A DNA stretch of 57,761 nt, taken from Thalassolituus maritimus (GTDB lineage: Bacteria; Pseudomonadota; Gammaproteobacteria; Pseudomonadales; Oceanobacteraceae). Shown here in pieces: positions 17,314 to 26,341 of the stretch (position 1 is the stretch's first letter; each line of letters begins with the position of its first letter). The stretch covers positions 1 through 57,761 of the forward strand of contig CAJWBH010000021.1 of assembly GCA_913019975.1 (NCBI GenBank), in the 5' to 3' direction. The position numbers and the translations under genes were made by a program. Under the pieces are notes generated by a model. That model saw nothing but the letters and a program-made list of their open reading frames with translations. It was not told where the DNA came from and searched no databases.

Positions 17314-18354
17314 TTGTTTGATTTTAAGTTAAGCGTCGTTGATCAGGTTCCTGTTCACAATGGCAAAACGCAGGCGCAGGCGCTTGATGATGCTCTGAAA
17401 CTGGCTCAGAGTTGCGATGCGTCAGGGTACTACCGTTACTGGTTTGCCGAGCACCATGCGACTCTCTGTTATGCCTGTTCTGCGCCGGAGCTGATGATAT
17501 CCCGAGTTGCTGCGGCTACAGAAAACCTTCGTGTAGGCAGCGGCGGTGTAATGCTGTCTCACTACAGTCCGTACAAAGTCGCTGAGCTGTTCAGAACGCT
17601 GGACGCGCTCTACCCGGGTCGCATTGATCTGGGTATTGGTCGCGCACCGGGTGGTGCTGAGTTACCCAGTCGTGGCCTAGCTTATCCGCATTCATACCAG
17701 AATGCCGAGGGTTTTTTGGAGCGTGTAGCGGTGTTGGCCGAGTGTCTTACCCACGACCAACTCAACCAGGGAGCTTTGCGAGGGCTGGTAACGACCCCGC
17801 TTGGAGGTCAGGGACCAGAACGCTGGATGTTGGGATCAAGTGACGGCAGTATTGAAAATGCGGCACTGACGGGCTGGAATTTCGTTCTGGCGCTGTTTAT
17901 TGGCAACCATGAGCGTCCGGCCGATATTATAGAACGCTACAAAGCGATGTATCGGCAACGTCAGGGATCCGAAGGCAAAGCGATGATCGCGGTGGCTTCA
18001 ATTGCCGCAGATAGCCGGGAAGAGGCTGAGTTTCTTGCATCAACGCACACCTTCTGGAAGCTTCAGTCACAGTTAAGAGGAGTACGTGAAGGTTTACGTT
18101 CTCCTAAGGAGTGCATGAGTCTTTATAAGCAGTTATCAGTCAGTGAAAGAGCCTTCTTCGACCAAACCCGGGGCAACATGATCGTTGATACCGCTGAAAA
18201 CTGCCTGCAACGCATGGAAGACCTTACGCGATACTACGGCGTTAATGAGGTGATGGTTGTTGCAGTAACTCACGATTTTCAAGCGCGCAAACAAAGCTAT
18301 ATACGACTAGCTGAGACCAAAATGGATAGTATCTTATGCACGAGCTCAATCTAA
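17314..18354 (+). CDS. Luciferase-like (LLM class) flavin-dependent oxidoreductase
   Basis: 346-residue bacterial luciferase-like monooxygenase, a TIM barrel that uses reduced FMN. Recognised from the N-terminal family pattern (SVVDQVPV, RYWFAEHH), LRVGSGGVMLSHYSPYKVAE and GIGRAPGG. The best start is TTG at 17314 with AAAGAGG 7 bases upstream; no ATG fits. It lies 27 bases after the ABM gene, apparently the last gene of the lower-pathway operon. The substrate is unknown and it is not a standard meta-pathway member. Confidence 0.78.
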   Translation: MFDFKLSVVDQVPVHNGKTQAQALDDALKLAQSCDASGYYRYWFAEHHATLCYACSAPELMISRVAAATENLRVGSGGVMLSHYSPYKVAELFRTLDALYPGRIDLGIGRAPGGAELPSRGLAYPHSYQNAEGFLERVAVLAECLTHDQLNQGALRGLVTTPLGGQGPERWMLGSSDGSIENAALTGWNFVLALFIGNHERPADIIERYKAMYRQRQGSEGKAMIAVASIAADSREEAEFLASTHTFWKLQSQLRGVREGLRSPKECMSLYKQLSVSERAFFDQTRGNMIVDTAENCLQRMEDLTRYYGVNEVMVVAVTHDFQARKQSYIRLAETKMDSILCTSSI

Positions 18355-19189
18355 AATCTTTGCCGGACTTGACCTATCAAGGATTCGCCTGTGCCACCCG
18401 ACTGCGGCGTCAAAGTATCGAATCCCTCATCAGCGAAATTCTGGATAAAGCGATCGCGCGGAAAAACAGATTTGAAGCAATATCTAATCCCCCAAAAAGC
18501 AATTCGACTGAGGCTCTCAATACGGATAACAAAATGCGCTTGGATATGTTGCGGGCAAATTAAAGCTTGGCTTGCATCTACGAAAACCCTAGACTCGAGC
18601 TTGGTTGCGTGCTCCAAAATCTGTCGGCTTGGAGGTGGTAAGGGTCTATGACCGGAACATACTTTTGGCAGAAGGCTGAGAGCAGCAGGAATGAACTTTG
18701 AGGGTCGACAGGATTTGCCTTTCGGTAAAACCTGACTTCTTCAAATTGAGCTACTGATTCATAGATCATAAAACGCTTAACTTAACACCCCGATTAATTT
18801 TCGGGGAGACTACATATGTGCCGACCCCAGAAAATCTTAAGGGTTATGACAATAGTCCGCTTCAGGAAAATTTCTCCGATCGTGCAAGGGCTGAAATGTG
18901 CGCTTAACCGCCATCTGGCGTTCCGTTGCAAATGACGCCTAAGTGCCGTTCTGAGACGGTGAACCAGATAATTACGGCGCGAAGATACAACCGCAAAAAT
19001 CGGTCTATAACTTCGTTACTTCGGCCGTGGCACCGCAAGGTTAAACAGCAGGTGAGGGCAGTGCCCTCACGGACTCATATGTTTAAAAATTACCGGAGCC
19101 GCCTGTGGCGGGCAACGCCCACCGACTGTAACCGTTCTGAAAAAGTCCGAGTGTGGGCTATGCCTTCGGCCTGATGGGCACCACATCCG
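18355..19189. other. Hairpin-rich non-coding stretch
   Basis: About 835 bases with no convincing gene. It contains a run of short perfect dyads: CCCCGA/TCGGGG (18788-18806), CGCCATCTGGCG (18909-18920), CCGT/ACGG (18946-18959), GTGAGGGC/GCCCTCAC (19052-19070), GGGC/GCCC (19110-19120), TGTGG/CCACA (19153-19185) enclosing GCCTTCGGC, and CCGTTAGAACGG (19187-19198). The last overlaps the stop of the small recombinase-associated gene. They could be terminators, recombination or replication sites, or a structured RNA. A small reading frame at 18336-18563 is probably chance. Confidence 0.5.
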
Positions 19190-19612
19190 TTAGAACGGTA
19201 CATCGGTACTTTTAGGGTCGATGCTGATGTCCGTCACGCCACCAAATCGCGGCACATCACCGCCGAGCCTGCGTATGGTTTTCGCCATTTCAGCATTGAG
19301 GTACAGCAATGACATGTAGCGACTCCGTGCTACGTCGAGGTCACGCTTTAGCAATTCGATCTCGGCTGTTTGCTTAGGGTTCACTGCGACGCGCTTTTTA
19401 GCCTCAGGGCGCGGCTGTGCGCCTGCCTGGTCAATCGCTTCGAGGAGTGGCTCAAAACCAGGTCGGTTACGGATCGAACCACGTTTACGACCCGCCTCCA
19501 GGGCAACTGTGTCCTTGTTAATCGGACTACCTTTCTCGATAACTTGCGGCTTGTTCTGCTTGAGGCGCTCAAGCGCAGCGAAGTACTCCTTCACCGTTGC
19601 ACTCATAGTCAT
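19190..19612 (-). CDS. Small protein of the integrative element (SRAP/TnpC-like position)
   Basis: 140-residue protein, last gene of a four-gene recombination module. It has a basic central segment (INKDTVALEAGRKRGSIRNR) and a probable coiled coil toward the C-terminus (about 85-115). No enzyme motif is seen. Its ATG overlaps the stop of the second recombinase by four bases, so it is made together with it. By position it corresponds to the small auxiliary protein of strand-biased circularizing integrative elements or to TnpC of Tn554; that equivalence is inferred from layout only. Confidence 0.65.
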   Translation of the reverse strand: MTMSATVKEYFAALERLKQNKPQVIEKGSPINKDTVALEAGRKRGSIRNRPGFEPLLEAIDQAGAQPRPEAKKRVAVNPKQTAEIELLKRDLDVARSRYMSLLYLNAEMAKTIRRLGGDVPRFGGVTDISIDPKSTDVPF

Positions 19613-21708
19613 GCGTCCATCTCCTCAGGTTCTAAATAAGTTTTTGTGACGTGATCAATCTCGGCAGCAATGAGCTTATAGGGGCGGCTATTCGGTGAAT
19701 GCGCCTCCATCTCATACTGAAGACTGTCGACGTACGTTTTAAGCTTCTCGGGCATGAGGATCGCGTCTTTACAGTCCGAGGTGCAGGGAAGTACCACATC
19801 CACCGCGAAATGCGGGCAACTGCCCTTCAGCGCGCACCCGCCCACAGGGGTCTCTTTGTAGGCTAATTTCCCTTGTTTGACGGCTTTCTGAGTCTCTTCA
19901 CGACTCTCAAACATCTTAGGTAGAGCACCCGACTCTTTTGCACGCTGGAACTCTGCGCCCCGAGGGCCATAGAGTGGGGTTTGAGACTCAATCACTTGCT
20001 CATGAAACCGTACACTCACGTTGAATGCGACCGACTCTCTGAAGTTGAAAAGCACCGAGCCGTCGTCAATCGGCTTACCCTCCCCATCCATCAAGAAGTT
20101 CTCAGCAAAGGAACACCCCTCAGCGTACACGGCAGTCATGACCTCAGAGAGGTGTTTGAAGTGGGTTTTCAGCGTGGGGAGCGACACCATACCCGAGCGG
20201 CTGGCGTAGACCGCTACGGAGCGACGTAACTGGTGCGACGCAAGCGGCCACAGTTTGCCGACAGCAAATTCAGGCTTCTCGTCCCAGCCCCGAAACGCAT
20301 CAAACACGGCCAACTCCTCCATGTCTTCATCCTCAATCACCAACTCCAAGGAAGCCGCAAGAGAGCGCCAATTGCTTGTTTCTGAAATCCGTGTGGCTAT
20401 TGGGATTGGATAGTGGCCTCTGTTGTCGATTCGGTTGATGCGCGGTGCAATAAACAACGGCAGATTACTGGGAAGCGGCGCATCCGCTGGACGGTTGCGA
20501 AACCAATTCAAACGGGCAATCTGTTGAGCGATTTTAACAGCGTATAGACCCTGCTCTGCAGTCGCCCATACCAACGGTTTGCTATAGTTGCCCTTGTCCG
20601 TGAATTTCTTCAAGTGCGACACCACCACTGGCAAGTCCCCAAACCCTTTTGCAAACCCATGCACAACGGGCTCGTGGGGCATAACCCGCACCTCGCTTGT
20701 ACGCATCCCGGTAAACGCGTGAATGAGCAGTACACAGAGTCCTTGCAGGTGGCTGATATGCTCCTCGATATCTCTAAAATCTTCAAACTGCATGTGTTGT
20801 TCGGCATAGTCCGTCAGCCCAAACCGCGCAAGCACACCTTCGGGGCTCGTTGGCTCATTAGCGCGTTTGCTCCAAGCAGGAAAGACTTTGTCTGGATAAA
20901 CCCTCTTCACCCGCTTAAGGCCTACCATATACGAATGACTATCGCACACCCAGAGCAACGGGTCGGCGTACACGGCCTGAATAAGCGCCTCTAGACGCGG
21001 CAAATACGGCTGGGCCGCCTCCATCTGTGCCAAAGCACCACCAATCAACTTACCGAATAAGCGGGTCGGCACTAATGGCGTTGGGTCTCTACGTTCAAGC
21101 TTACGGTTATGCGATTTTTTGCATAGCGCGAGAACATCGGAAAGGTCCGCTTCCGGTACGATACGCGGAACATTGCAGGTGATTTTTTCAACGCCCTGCC
21201 AGTAATTCAGGTCTTTCAGTAAACCATCCAATCGTATTGAATCTTTGAAACCCTCACGCGCATTTGCGATGGATGTGCGCAAACCCACTTGAAAATGAGG
21301 ACTGTGCTCAGCCTCGGCCAACGAAATTCCAAGTAGATGGCACATTTTGGCGATTGCGCGCAACGGTTGTATTATGCCTGCTAGGTAAGCCAATCCCCGC
21401 GAGCGACCCGCATTGCTCGTCGTCTCGAAGCCACTAAGCCAGTGAAGGGTTTTAATCTCATCCGTGAGTGTGCGGGCCAGCCCATCCATCGGACCTTTCT
21501 CGCTACTCCACCACGAATCAAACCAAATCTTGCTCAACGCCCCGTAAGGGGTGTAATCCCATGAGTCATCCTTGAATCGGCTTATCACCTTTCTTTCGGT
21601 ATTGCGAGCGATTACGAATTCAGGATCAATTCCCGTGCTCTTTATCTCTCCAGTGCTATCGGGACTGTAGTCAAGTTTTTCGTCGATACAGCGGAAGTCG
21701 AAATCCAT
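19609..21708 (-). CDS. Large tyrosine recombinase (IntB-like)
   Basis: 699-residue site-specific recombinase. The catalytic domain (about 330-600) shows the first arginine in HAFTGMRTSEVR, the HxxR box in SHQLRRSVAVY and a candidate nucleophile in LSEVMTAVYAEG. A cysteine-rich patch (GGCALKGSCPHF...CTSDC) near residues 640-665 may bind zinc. The ATG at 21708 is chosen because AGGAGG stands 6 bases upstream; a longer reading to 21795 would run into the preceding gene. It belongs to a tightly packed operon with the genes on both sides. Confidence 0.8.
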   Translation of the reverse strand: MDFDFRCIDEKLDYSPDSTGEIKSTGIDPEFVIARNTERKVISRFKDDSWDYTPYGALSKIWFDSWWSSEKGPMDGLARTLTDEIKTLHWLSGFETTSNAGRSRGLAYLAGIIQPLRAIAKMCHLLGISLAEAEHSPHFQVGLRTSIANAREGFKDSIRLDGLLKDLNYWQGVEKITCNVPRIVPEADLSDVLALCKKSHNRKLERRDPTPLVPTRLFGKLIGGALAQMEAAQPYLPRLEALIQAVYADPLLWVCDSHSYMVGLKRVKRVYPDKVFPAWSKRANEPTSPEGVLARFGLTDYAEQHMQFEDFRDIEEHISHLQGLCVLLIHAFTGMRTSEVRVMPHEPVVHGFAKGFGDLPVVVSHLKKFTDKGNYSKPLVWATAEQGLYAVKIAQQIARLNWFRNRPADAPLPSNLPLFIAPRINRIDNRGHYPIPIATRISETSNWRSLAASLELVIEDEDMEELAVFDAFRGWDEKPEFAVGKLWPLASHQLRRSVAVYASRSGMVSLPTLKTHFKHLSEVMTAVYAEGCSFAENFLMDGEGKPIDDGSVLFNFRESVAFNVSVRFHEQVIESQTPLYGPRGAEFQRAKESGALPKMFESREETQKAVKQGKLAYKETPVGGCALKGSCPHFAVDVVLPCTSDCKDAILMPEKLKTYVDSLQYEMEAHSPNSRPYKLIAAEIDHVTKTYLEPEEMDA

Positions 21709-21709
21709 C

Positions 21710-23683
21710 TTAAACCTCCTGTATATCGAGCAACGCGTTGATTTTTGAACCCCAGTAATGATCTTGCTCACCTCGCTCAAACCGCGCTTTTGCATCTTTC
21801 AGGCGCTGTGAAAAACCGTCACTGTAGTCATGAACATCCGCCAAAATTTGATCAATACGATTCTGATAGGGCGCAAACTTAACGAAGTATTCATCAATTG
21901 AGCTTGAGAACTGTCGGCTCTGCACTTCAATCCAACGTTTCATTGTGAGTAGCTGTATTAGATCCGTGTCGTCAGCGTGCAGGCCAAAGTGAATGCAGAA
22001 GATGCAGGTGACGGGCGCACCGCAACGCGGCTGCAAGCTAGGATCTACAACGCCGTCAATCGCTTTGGGGCCGCTCAGTTCATTCTCATCACAGATGCCT
22101 GAGCTGATTGTCTTGCCACCATCAATGACTCGCACAGGTGCCACACCGTTATAGCGATGCTGTGCTGACTCCGCTTGCAGTTTAAAATATTCACTCATTG
22201 CTTTGGCCGCTTCTAGGTAGCTTTCATAGGCGTAGTGGGATTCGATGGTTTGAGGGGTTGCGGATTGAAGCGCGGAGACCAATGCAACGTTGTTTCCCGA
22301 GGCCTTCTTCAGATTAACCGTCCGATGCTTGCGAGATGCACGTGTTGCCTTTGTAGGCGCACCTTCTGGCCACAGCGCAAGCGCGGACATCTCGGAGTGC
22401 TTCAAAAATCGGTAGGGCTCCAAATTTTTTCTATTAGGTATAAGGAAAACGCCCCGTTTGGGTGGATGCGCTAGTTTCGCACTCATCCATTGGCGCAACC
22501 TAAGATATTTTTTCCAGGTTGTTTGAGCAAAACGAACATCGACATATTGGCTTTGATTTTCGTACCCTGCACGGCCCTTGATTGCACGCATTTGGGCAAG
22601 CCCAAGTGCTTTGTTTAAACGTATCTGACTACAATCCACACTGGCGAGGTGCGCGGCATTGTTGCCTGCCTCCGCCAGCAAAAGATAACCAAAATGCCGA
22701 GCCGCTTCGTTGGCTATTCTAATCAGTTGCCCTTCACTAAACTGGCGATTCTCATCCTGCTTACGTTTAAAGTTCTTGGTACCAATAGGCTCAATGCTAT
22801 GCTGCACCAACAGCGCATTGAAATCTTTTGACGTTCCCTCGAACACCCCCTCGCGACGGTAGAAATAGGGCATCCAGTCGGTACGCCCATTGTTTGTCCA
22901 ACCGTTGTGGTTGTTGGCCGCCTGCGAGTAGTAAATCAGGTCATCAAACCCCAGATCCTGTAGCTCAATCACAACTGGCGGTGCAGTTTGGTTTACTATC
23001 GCGTCGGCCAGACCGTCAAAGATTCGCGCATGCATCGCATGGGCTAAGTTGTGATCGTCCGAAGTCGAGGCGGGCGCAGGCACTTCCTTGTCAGATTGTT
23101 TTTTCTGAGGGATCTTAATTGCCCATCCTTCCACAACAGCATTATCAGTACTCAGCGCTAACGCGCACAGATAGCGCAACGCTCTCTGGTAAATGCTAGC
23201 GGTCGGATAGCATATAGAACCCTCGGCCTCTGTTTTCATTTGCCCGACGTTCGATAGACGCAATCGATATCGAAGGTGCTCGGTGTAGTCAATGTAGAGC
23301 TGTCGTGCCGCCTCTTGCTCAGATAGATCGTGACTACGACCTTTCGTATCAATCCAATTGAGTGCTTTCTCAATATGAATGAAGCTAGGCATATTCGAGT
23401 GACCTTCAAGCAGCGCTTTGCACACCTTGGCCATCAACGTAGTGCGCTGTGAGCACAGGCTCAGCAGATTGACCTTCTGAAGCTCTTTTGTACTGGACAC
23501 CGTTGCATCAAGGTTACGACGGTCGAGATAACAGACGCGGTAAGGGCGTGCGTAACGAGTTGAACCTCTAGTCTTCTGATCAATTACCAAAGTATCAGGC
23601 GTGAATTCTGGAGCCACATCGAATTCACCTAATGGGAGTGTTTGCAAATCAGGCAGCGTGTACACAGCGGGATTAGATATCAT
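21710..23683 (-). CDS. Large protein between two recombinases (CDS2-like), function unknown
   Basis: 657-residue protein encoded between two tyrosine recombinase genes with one-base spacing on each side. I see no clear Arg-HxxR-Tyr catalytic set. A candidate zinc-binding patch lies in CGAPVTCIFCIHFG (about 564-577) and a basic stretch in RKHRTVNLKKASG (about 455-467). Size and place match the unnamed second gene of SE-type integrative elements and recall the large recombinases of Tn554. It probably acts in the recombination complex, but that is inference. Confidence 0.6.
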   Translation of the reverse strand: MISNPAVYTLPDLQTLPLGEFDVAPEFTPDTLVIDQKTRGSTRYARPYRVCYLDRRNLDATVSSTKELQKVNLLSLCSQRTTLMAKVCKALLEGHSNMPSFIHIEKALNWIDTKGRSHDLSEQEAARQLYIDYTEHLRYRLRLSNVGQMKTEAEGSICYPTASIYQRALRYLCALALSTDNAVVEGWAIKIPQKKQSDKEVPAPASTSDDHNLAHAMHARIFDGLADAIVNQTAPPVVIELQDLGFDDLIYYSQAANNHNGWTNNGRTDWMPYFYRREGVFEGTSKDFNALLVQHSIEPIGTKNFKRKQDENRQFSEGQLIRIANEAARHFGYLLLAEAGNNAAHLASVDCSQIRLNKALGLAQMRAIKGRAGYENQSQYVDVRFAQTTWKKYLRLRQWMSAKLAHPPKRGVFLIPNRKNLEPYRFLKHSEMSALALWPEGAPTKATRASRKHRTVNLKKASGNNVALVSALQSATPQTIESHYAYESYLEAAKAMSEYFKLQAESAQHRYNGVAPVRVIDGGKTISSGICDENELSGPKAIDGVVDPSLQPRCGAPVTCIFCIHFGLHADDTDLIQLLTMKRWIEVQSRQFSSSIDEYFVKFAPYQNRIDQILADVHDYSDGFSQRLKDAKARFERGEQDHYWGSKINALLDIQEV

Positions 23684-25161
23684 TAGTTAAAATCCTTTAG
23701 ACGGCTGTTGATGCGGTCATGGTGATAAGCGATGGCCTCTTTTACAGACTCGTTCTCCTCATCGAATTTGAGGTAGGCTTGCGTTGTCTCGAAATTCGAG
23801 TGACCCATGCGCGCTTTGAGTTCGTGACGCACGTCCTTCACGCCCGCCGTATCCGCATCCCTTACGAAGTTCATTCCGTATGTGGCACGGAAATCATGGA
23901 ATCTAAACGCGTTAAAGTCAGGATGATCGCGGCGGATATCACGGATCAGACGACCTAGGTAGTTCCGTACCGCATTGCCCTCCTGAACAGTGAAAGTCAC
24001 ACGGTCTTTGGCAGTTATACGCTGGCTGTACTTGCTGTCCTGACGATCAGATTGCTCCTTTAGGCTCGTATAAAAAGGCGACCCGTTCCTGGCGAGAAAT
24101 AAATAGTTGTCGCGTGAGTCGCCGTAGAAGCTGAGGGATCTGCGCTCCTGATGCTCTTCTGACTCCATGTAATCACGTAGCATATCGCGTAACTGGATAG
24201 GCACATGCAGGCGGTATTTCTTCTGATTCTTAGTATCGACGCCTGTGCCCTCGCCGATATTGAGTAGTACCTCGCCGTTACGAGAGCGCTGCTCCATCAA
24301 ACTGTCAATGTCACGCATGCGCAGTGTGCATACCGTCTGTATACGCGCACCTGTGTAGAGCGCAACAAGACACATCAACTGAAAGACTCGATTATCCGAT
24401 TTCGCCAGATACTCCAAAATGAGCGTCTGATCCTCTTCGCTCAATGGTCTTAAATTACCGCCGTCTTTGAGGGTGCCGATTTGATCACGTCTGGAAACAC
24501 GAAAGGCAAAGTTCGTTGTCTCTACCGCTTTCATGAACTGAACGCCCGAAGAATTCACAACCGGAATACCGACTAGTTTGCCTTCATAAGGCGGGTTTTC
24601 TAGGGCTGTTTCCGCCACTAATTCATAAAGAGAAAGGCCGCGATAGAAACCGACCACCGCTTGCATTCGTGCTTTTGCAACACCTACTGAGATTGGAGAG
24701 TCCTGCCCCATGCGCAACAATTTTCTGAGGTAGCGGTAGTACGACCAGGTGCAGCGCTGCTCCGCTTCTTTTGGAAGGAACAGTTCATGCATGGCACGAC
24801 CTTCAGACTGCTGGTGCTCGATCCAGCGCAAATACATCGTTAGGTGCTTAGCGATAGACTGAATAGTTGAAACACTCGGCGGCTCAACCTTGGCCATCTC
24901 TGTAAATTTGCGTATCAGATACAGATTGCCCAGATCCCATGGCTCTCTGTCACCGCGCAGGATAATTGGGAACTTGCGGACGACCCCGTCTTCAATGGGT
25001 GACAATTGGATGGAGAGGTCGTGGTAACGAAACGGCGAGAAGTGACCAACCTGCTTGCTGCCTTCGCTCTCTAGTGAGACCTCGGACGGGACAAACACAT
25101 CAATGTATGAGAGATGTGCGCTTGAGTTTAACGCTTCTTTTGATCGCTTGTCTGATCGCAT
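23683..25161 (-). CDS. Tyrosine recombinase / integrase (IntA-like)
   Basis: 492-residue tyrosine recombinase, first gene of the recombination operon. An N-terminal core-binding domain (about 80-200) is followed by a catalytic domain with Arg in TGARIQTVCTLRMRDID, the HxxR box HDFRATYG and MGHSNFETTQAYLKF carrying the nucleophilic tyrosine. It is transcribed leftward from the short region 25162-25241, which holds paired direct repeats and palindromes that could be its binding sites or promoter operators. Its 3' end overlaps the next start by one base. Confidence 0.88.
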   Translation of the reverse strand: MRSDKRSKEALNSSAHLSYIDVFVPSEVSLESEGSKQVGHFSPFRYHDLSIQLSPIEDGVVRKFPIILRGDREPWDLGNLYLIRKFTEMAKVEPPSVSTIQSIAKHLTMYLRWIEHQQSEGRAMHELFLPKEAEQRCTWSYYRYLRKLLRMGQDSPISVGVAKARMQAVVGFYRGLSLYELVAETALENPPYEGKLVGIPVVNSSGVQFMKAVETTNFAFRVSRRDQIGTLKDGGNLRPLSEEDQTLILEYLAKSDNRVFQLMCLVALYTGARIQTVCTLRMRDIDSLMEQRSRNGEVLLNIGEGTGVDTKNQKKYRLHVPIQLRDMLRDYMESEEHQERRSLSFYGDSRDNYLFLARNGSPFYTSLKEQSDRQDSKYSQRITAKDRVTFTVQEGNAVRNYLGRLIRDIRRDHPDFNAFRFHDFRATYGMNFVRDADTAGVKDVRHELKARMGHSNFETTQAYLKFDEENESVKEAIAYHHDRINSRLKDFN

Positions 25162-25175
25162 TGATGTAATAGCCC

Positions 25176-25195
25176 ATATGTATTATGTACATATA
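25176..25195. promoter_or_regulatory. Palindromic site upstream of the integrase
   Basis: TATGTACATA (25184-25193) is a perfect palindrome nested in a wider near-inverted pair CATATGTA (25176-25183) / TACATATA (25188-25195). It lies 15-34 bases before the integrase start and could be an operator or recombinase-binding site. Confidence 0.35.
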
Positions 25196-25201
25196 GACTA
25201 T

Positions 25202-25241
25202 CACGTTAGGTGTTCTATTTTTATGTGTACACGTTAGGTGT
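25202..25241. repeat. Direct repeats CACGTTAGGTGT at the element/DUF2130 junction
   Basis: The 12-base sequence CACGTTAGGTGT occurs at 25202-25213 and again at 25230-25241, 28 bases apart. The second copy ends exactly where DUF2130 coding homology begins. This is the likely terminal region of the integrative element, and the repeats may be recombinase-binding sites. Confidence 0.5.
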
Positions 25242-25820
25242 ATGTTTGAGATGAAGAACGAGAACGATACAACGGCCACAAAGAAAAAGAACGAAGACTT
25301 TTTCAAAGAACTCGATAAAGACCGTAATGAGAAAGGCTGTGAGTACGCAGTACTTGTCTCTCTGCTCGAGCCAGACAATGAGCTATACAACTCGGGGATA
25401 GTGGACGTCTCTCACCGCTATCCAAAGATGTATGTCATCCGTCCGCAGTTTTTCATACCGATGATTACACTGCTACGTAACGCCGCAACCAATGCGTTGC
25501 AGTACAAACAGGAGCTGGCACTCGTTAGAGCTCAGAATATCGATGTAACCAACTTCGAAAGCGATTTGAATAAGTTCAAAGATGCATTCTCACGCAATTA
25601 CGACTTGGCATCGCGTCAGTTCCAGACCGCGATTGAAGAGATCGATAAGTCTATCAATCACTTGCAGAAGACCCGTGAAGCGCTGCTGAAATCTGACAAC
25701 AATTTACGCTTAGCGAACGATAAAGCGCAGGATGTGACGGTCAAAAAACTAACCCGAAAGAATCCTACAATGGCCGCAAAATTTGCGGAGCTCGATAGCC
25801 CTGATACGGAGAATGATTAA
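25242..25820 (+). pseudogene. DUF2130-family protein, C-terminal fragment
   Basis: 192 residues that match the conserved C-terminal domain of DUF2130 proteins from [16 protein letters not shown] onward, with [19 protein letters not shown]-like and LQKTREALL segments. Full-length members are roughly 400 residues or more with a long N-terminal coiled coil, so about half the protein is missing. Upstream there is only the integrase promoter region, so the 5' half was removed or displaced by insertion of the element. The frame is intact, and an ATG happens to stand at the junction. The function of the family is not established. Confidence 0.8.
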
Positions 25821-26320
25821 TGCCTGTTCTCCCATCAGGCTTGAAGGTCGCTATCTACAAGGACCATATTCTGCCACCCGACAAAAATTGGTTTAAAGCA
25901 CCTGAGAATCATTTTTGGTACTGGACACCTGCACCGGAGAATCCACCGCCATTCAAACCATCAGACGTTTGGGAAGCGACGCCTGCAACCGCTCCGATCC
26001 CAAAAACGCGAGAGGAGATGAAACAATACATCCGCGTTGTCATCAGCCTCCCAGATGGAAAAATGTATTGGGAGGGCGACTTCATGACGGATTTCCCCTT
26101 CTTCAGGGAACTCTCGGATGAGGACATTGCGGCTTGGAAAACCTGGACTGAGCGCGAGGACGTGGGTGATTTTCTTGACCACGGTATCGCTCAGTGTGTC
26201 GAGCAATACATTGCCAACCAGCAGGCTCAAGGCTTTGTCGTAAGCACCGTGCGCGATGGCGAGGTGGATTATGCGGAGAAAGAAATAGTCCCACCCGATG
26301 CTGGATTCAAAAGGCAGTAA
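25820..26320 (+). CDS. Hypothetical protein, 166 residues
   Basis: Not recognised. The ATG overlaps the stop of the DUF2130 fragment by one base (TAATG), so it was probably translated together with the intact DUF2130 gene. The protein is soluble, proline- and tryptophan-rich in its first third (WYWTPAPENPPP) and acidic overall, with no signal peptide or membrane helix. Its upstream partner is broken, so its own expression may now depend on the integrase-side region. Confidence 0.55.
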   Translation: MPVLPSGLKVAIYKDHILPPDKNWFKAPENHFWYWTPAPENPPPFKPSDVWEATPATAPIPKTREEMKQYIRVVISLPDGKMYWEGDFMTDFPFFRELSDEDIAAWKTWTEREDVGDFLDHGIAQCVEQYIANQQAQGFVVSTVRDGEVDYAEKEIVPPDAGFKRQ

Positions 26321-26341
26321 TAAAGACCTCTACCAGTTAAA

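Noticed and set aside
18336-18563. 75-residue frame overlapping the end of the luciferase-like gene
   Set aside because: No ribosome site, no recognisable motif, and it lies in a region that otherwise looks non-coding.
19190-25161. Interpretation as a RIT (recombinase in trio) element
   Set aside because: RIT recombinases are about 300-400 residues each and all three are recognisable recombinases. Here the proteins are 492, 657 and 699 residues, the middle one lacks a visible catalytic set, and a small fourth gene is present.
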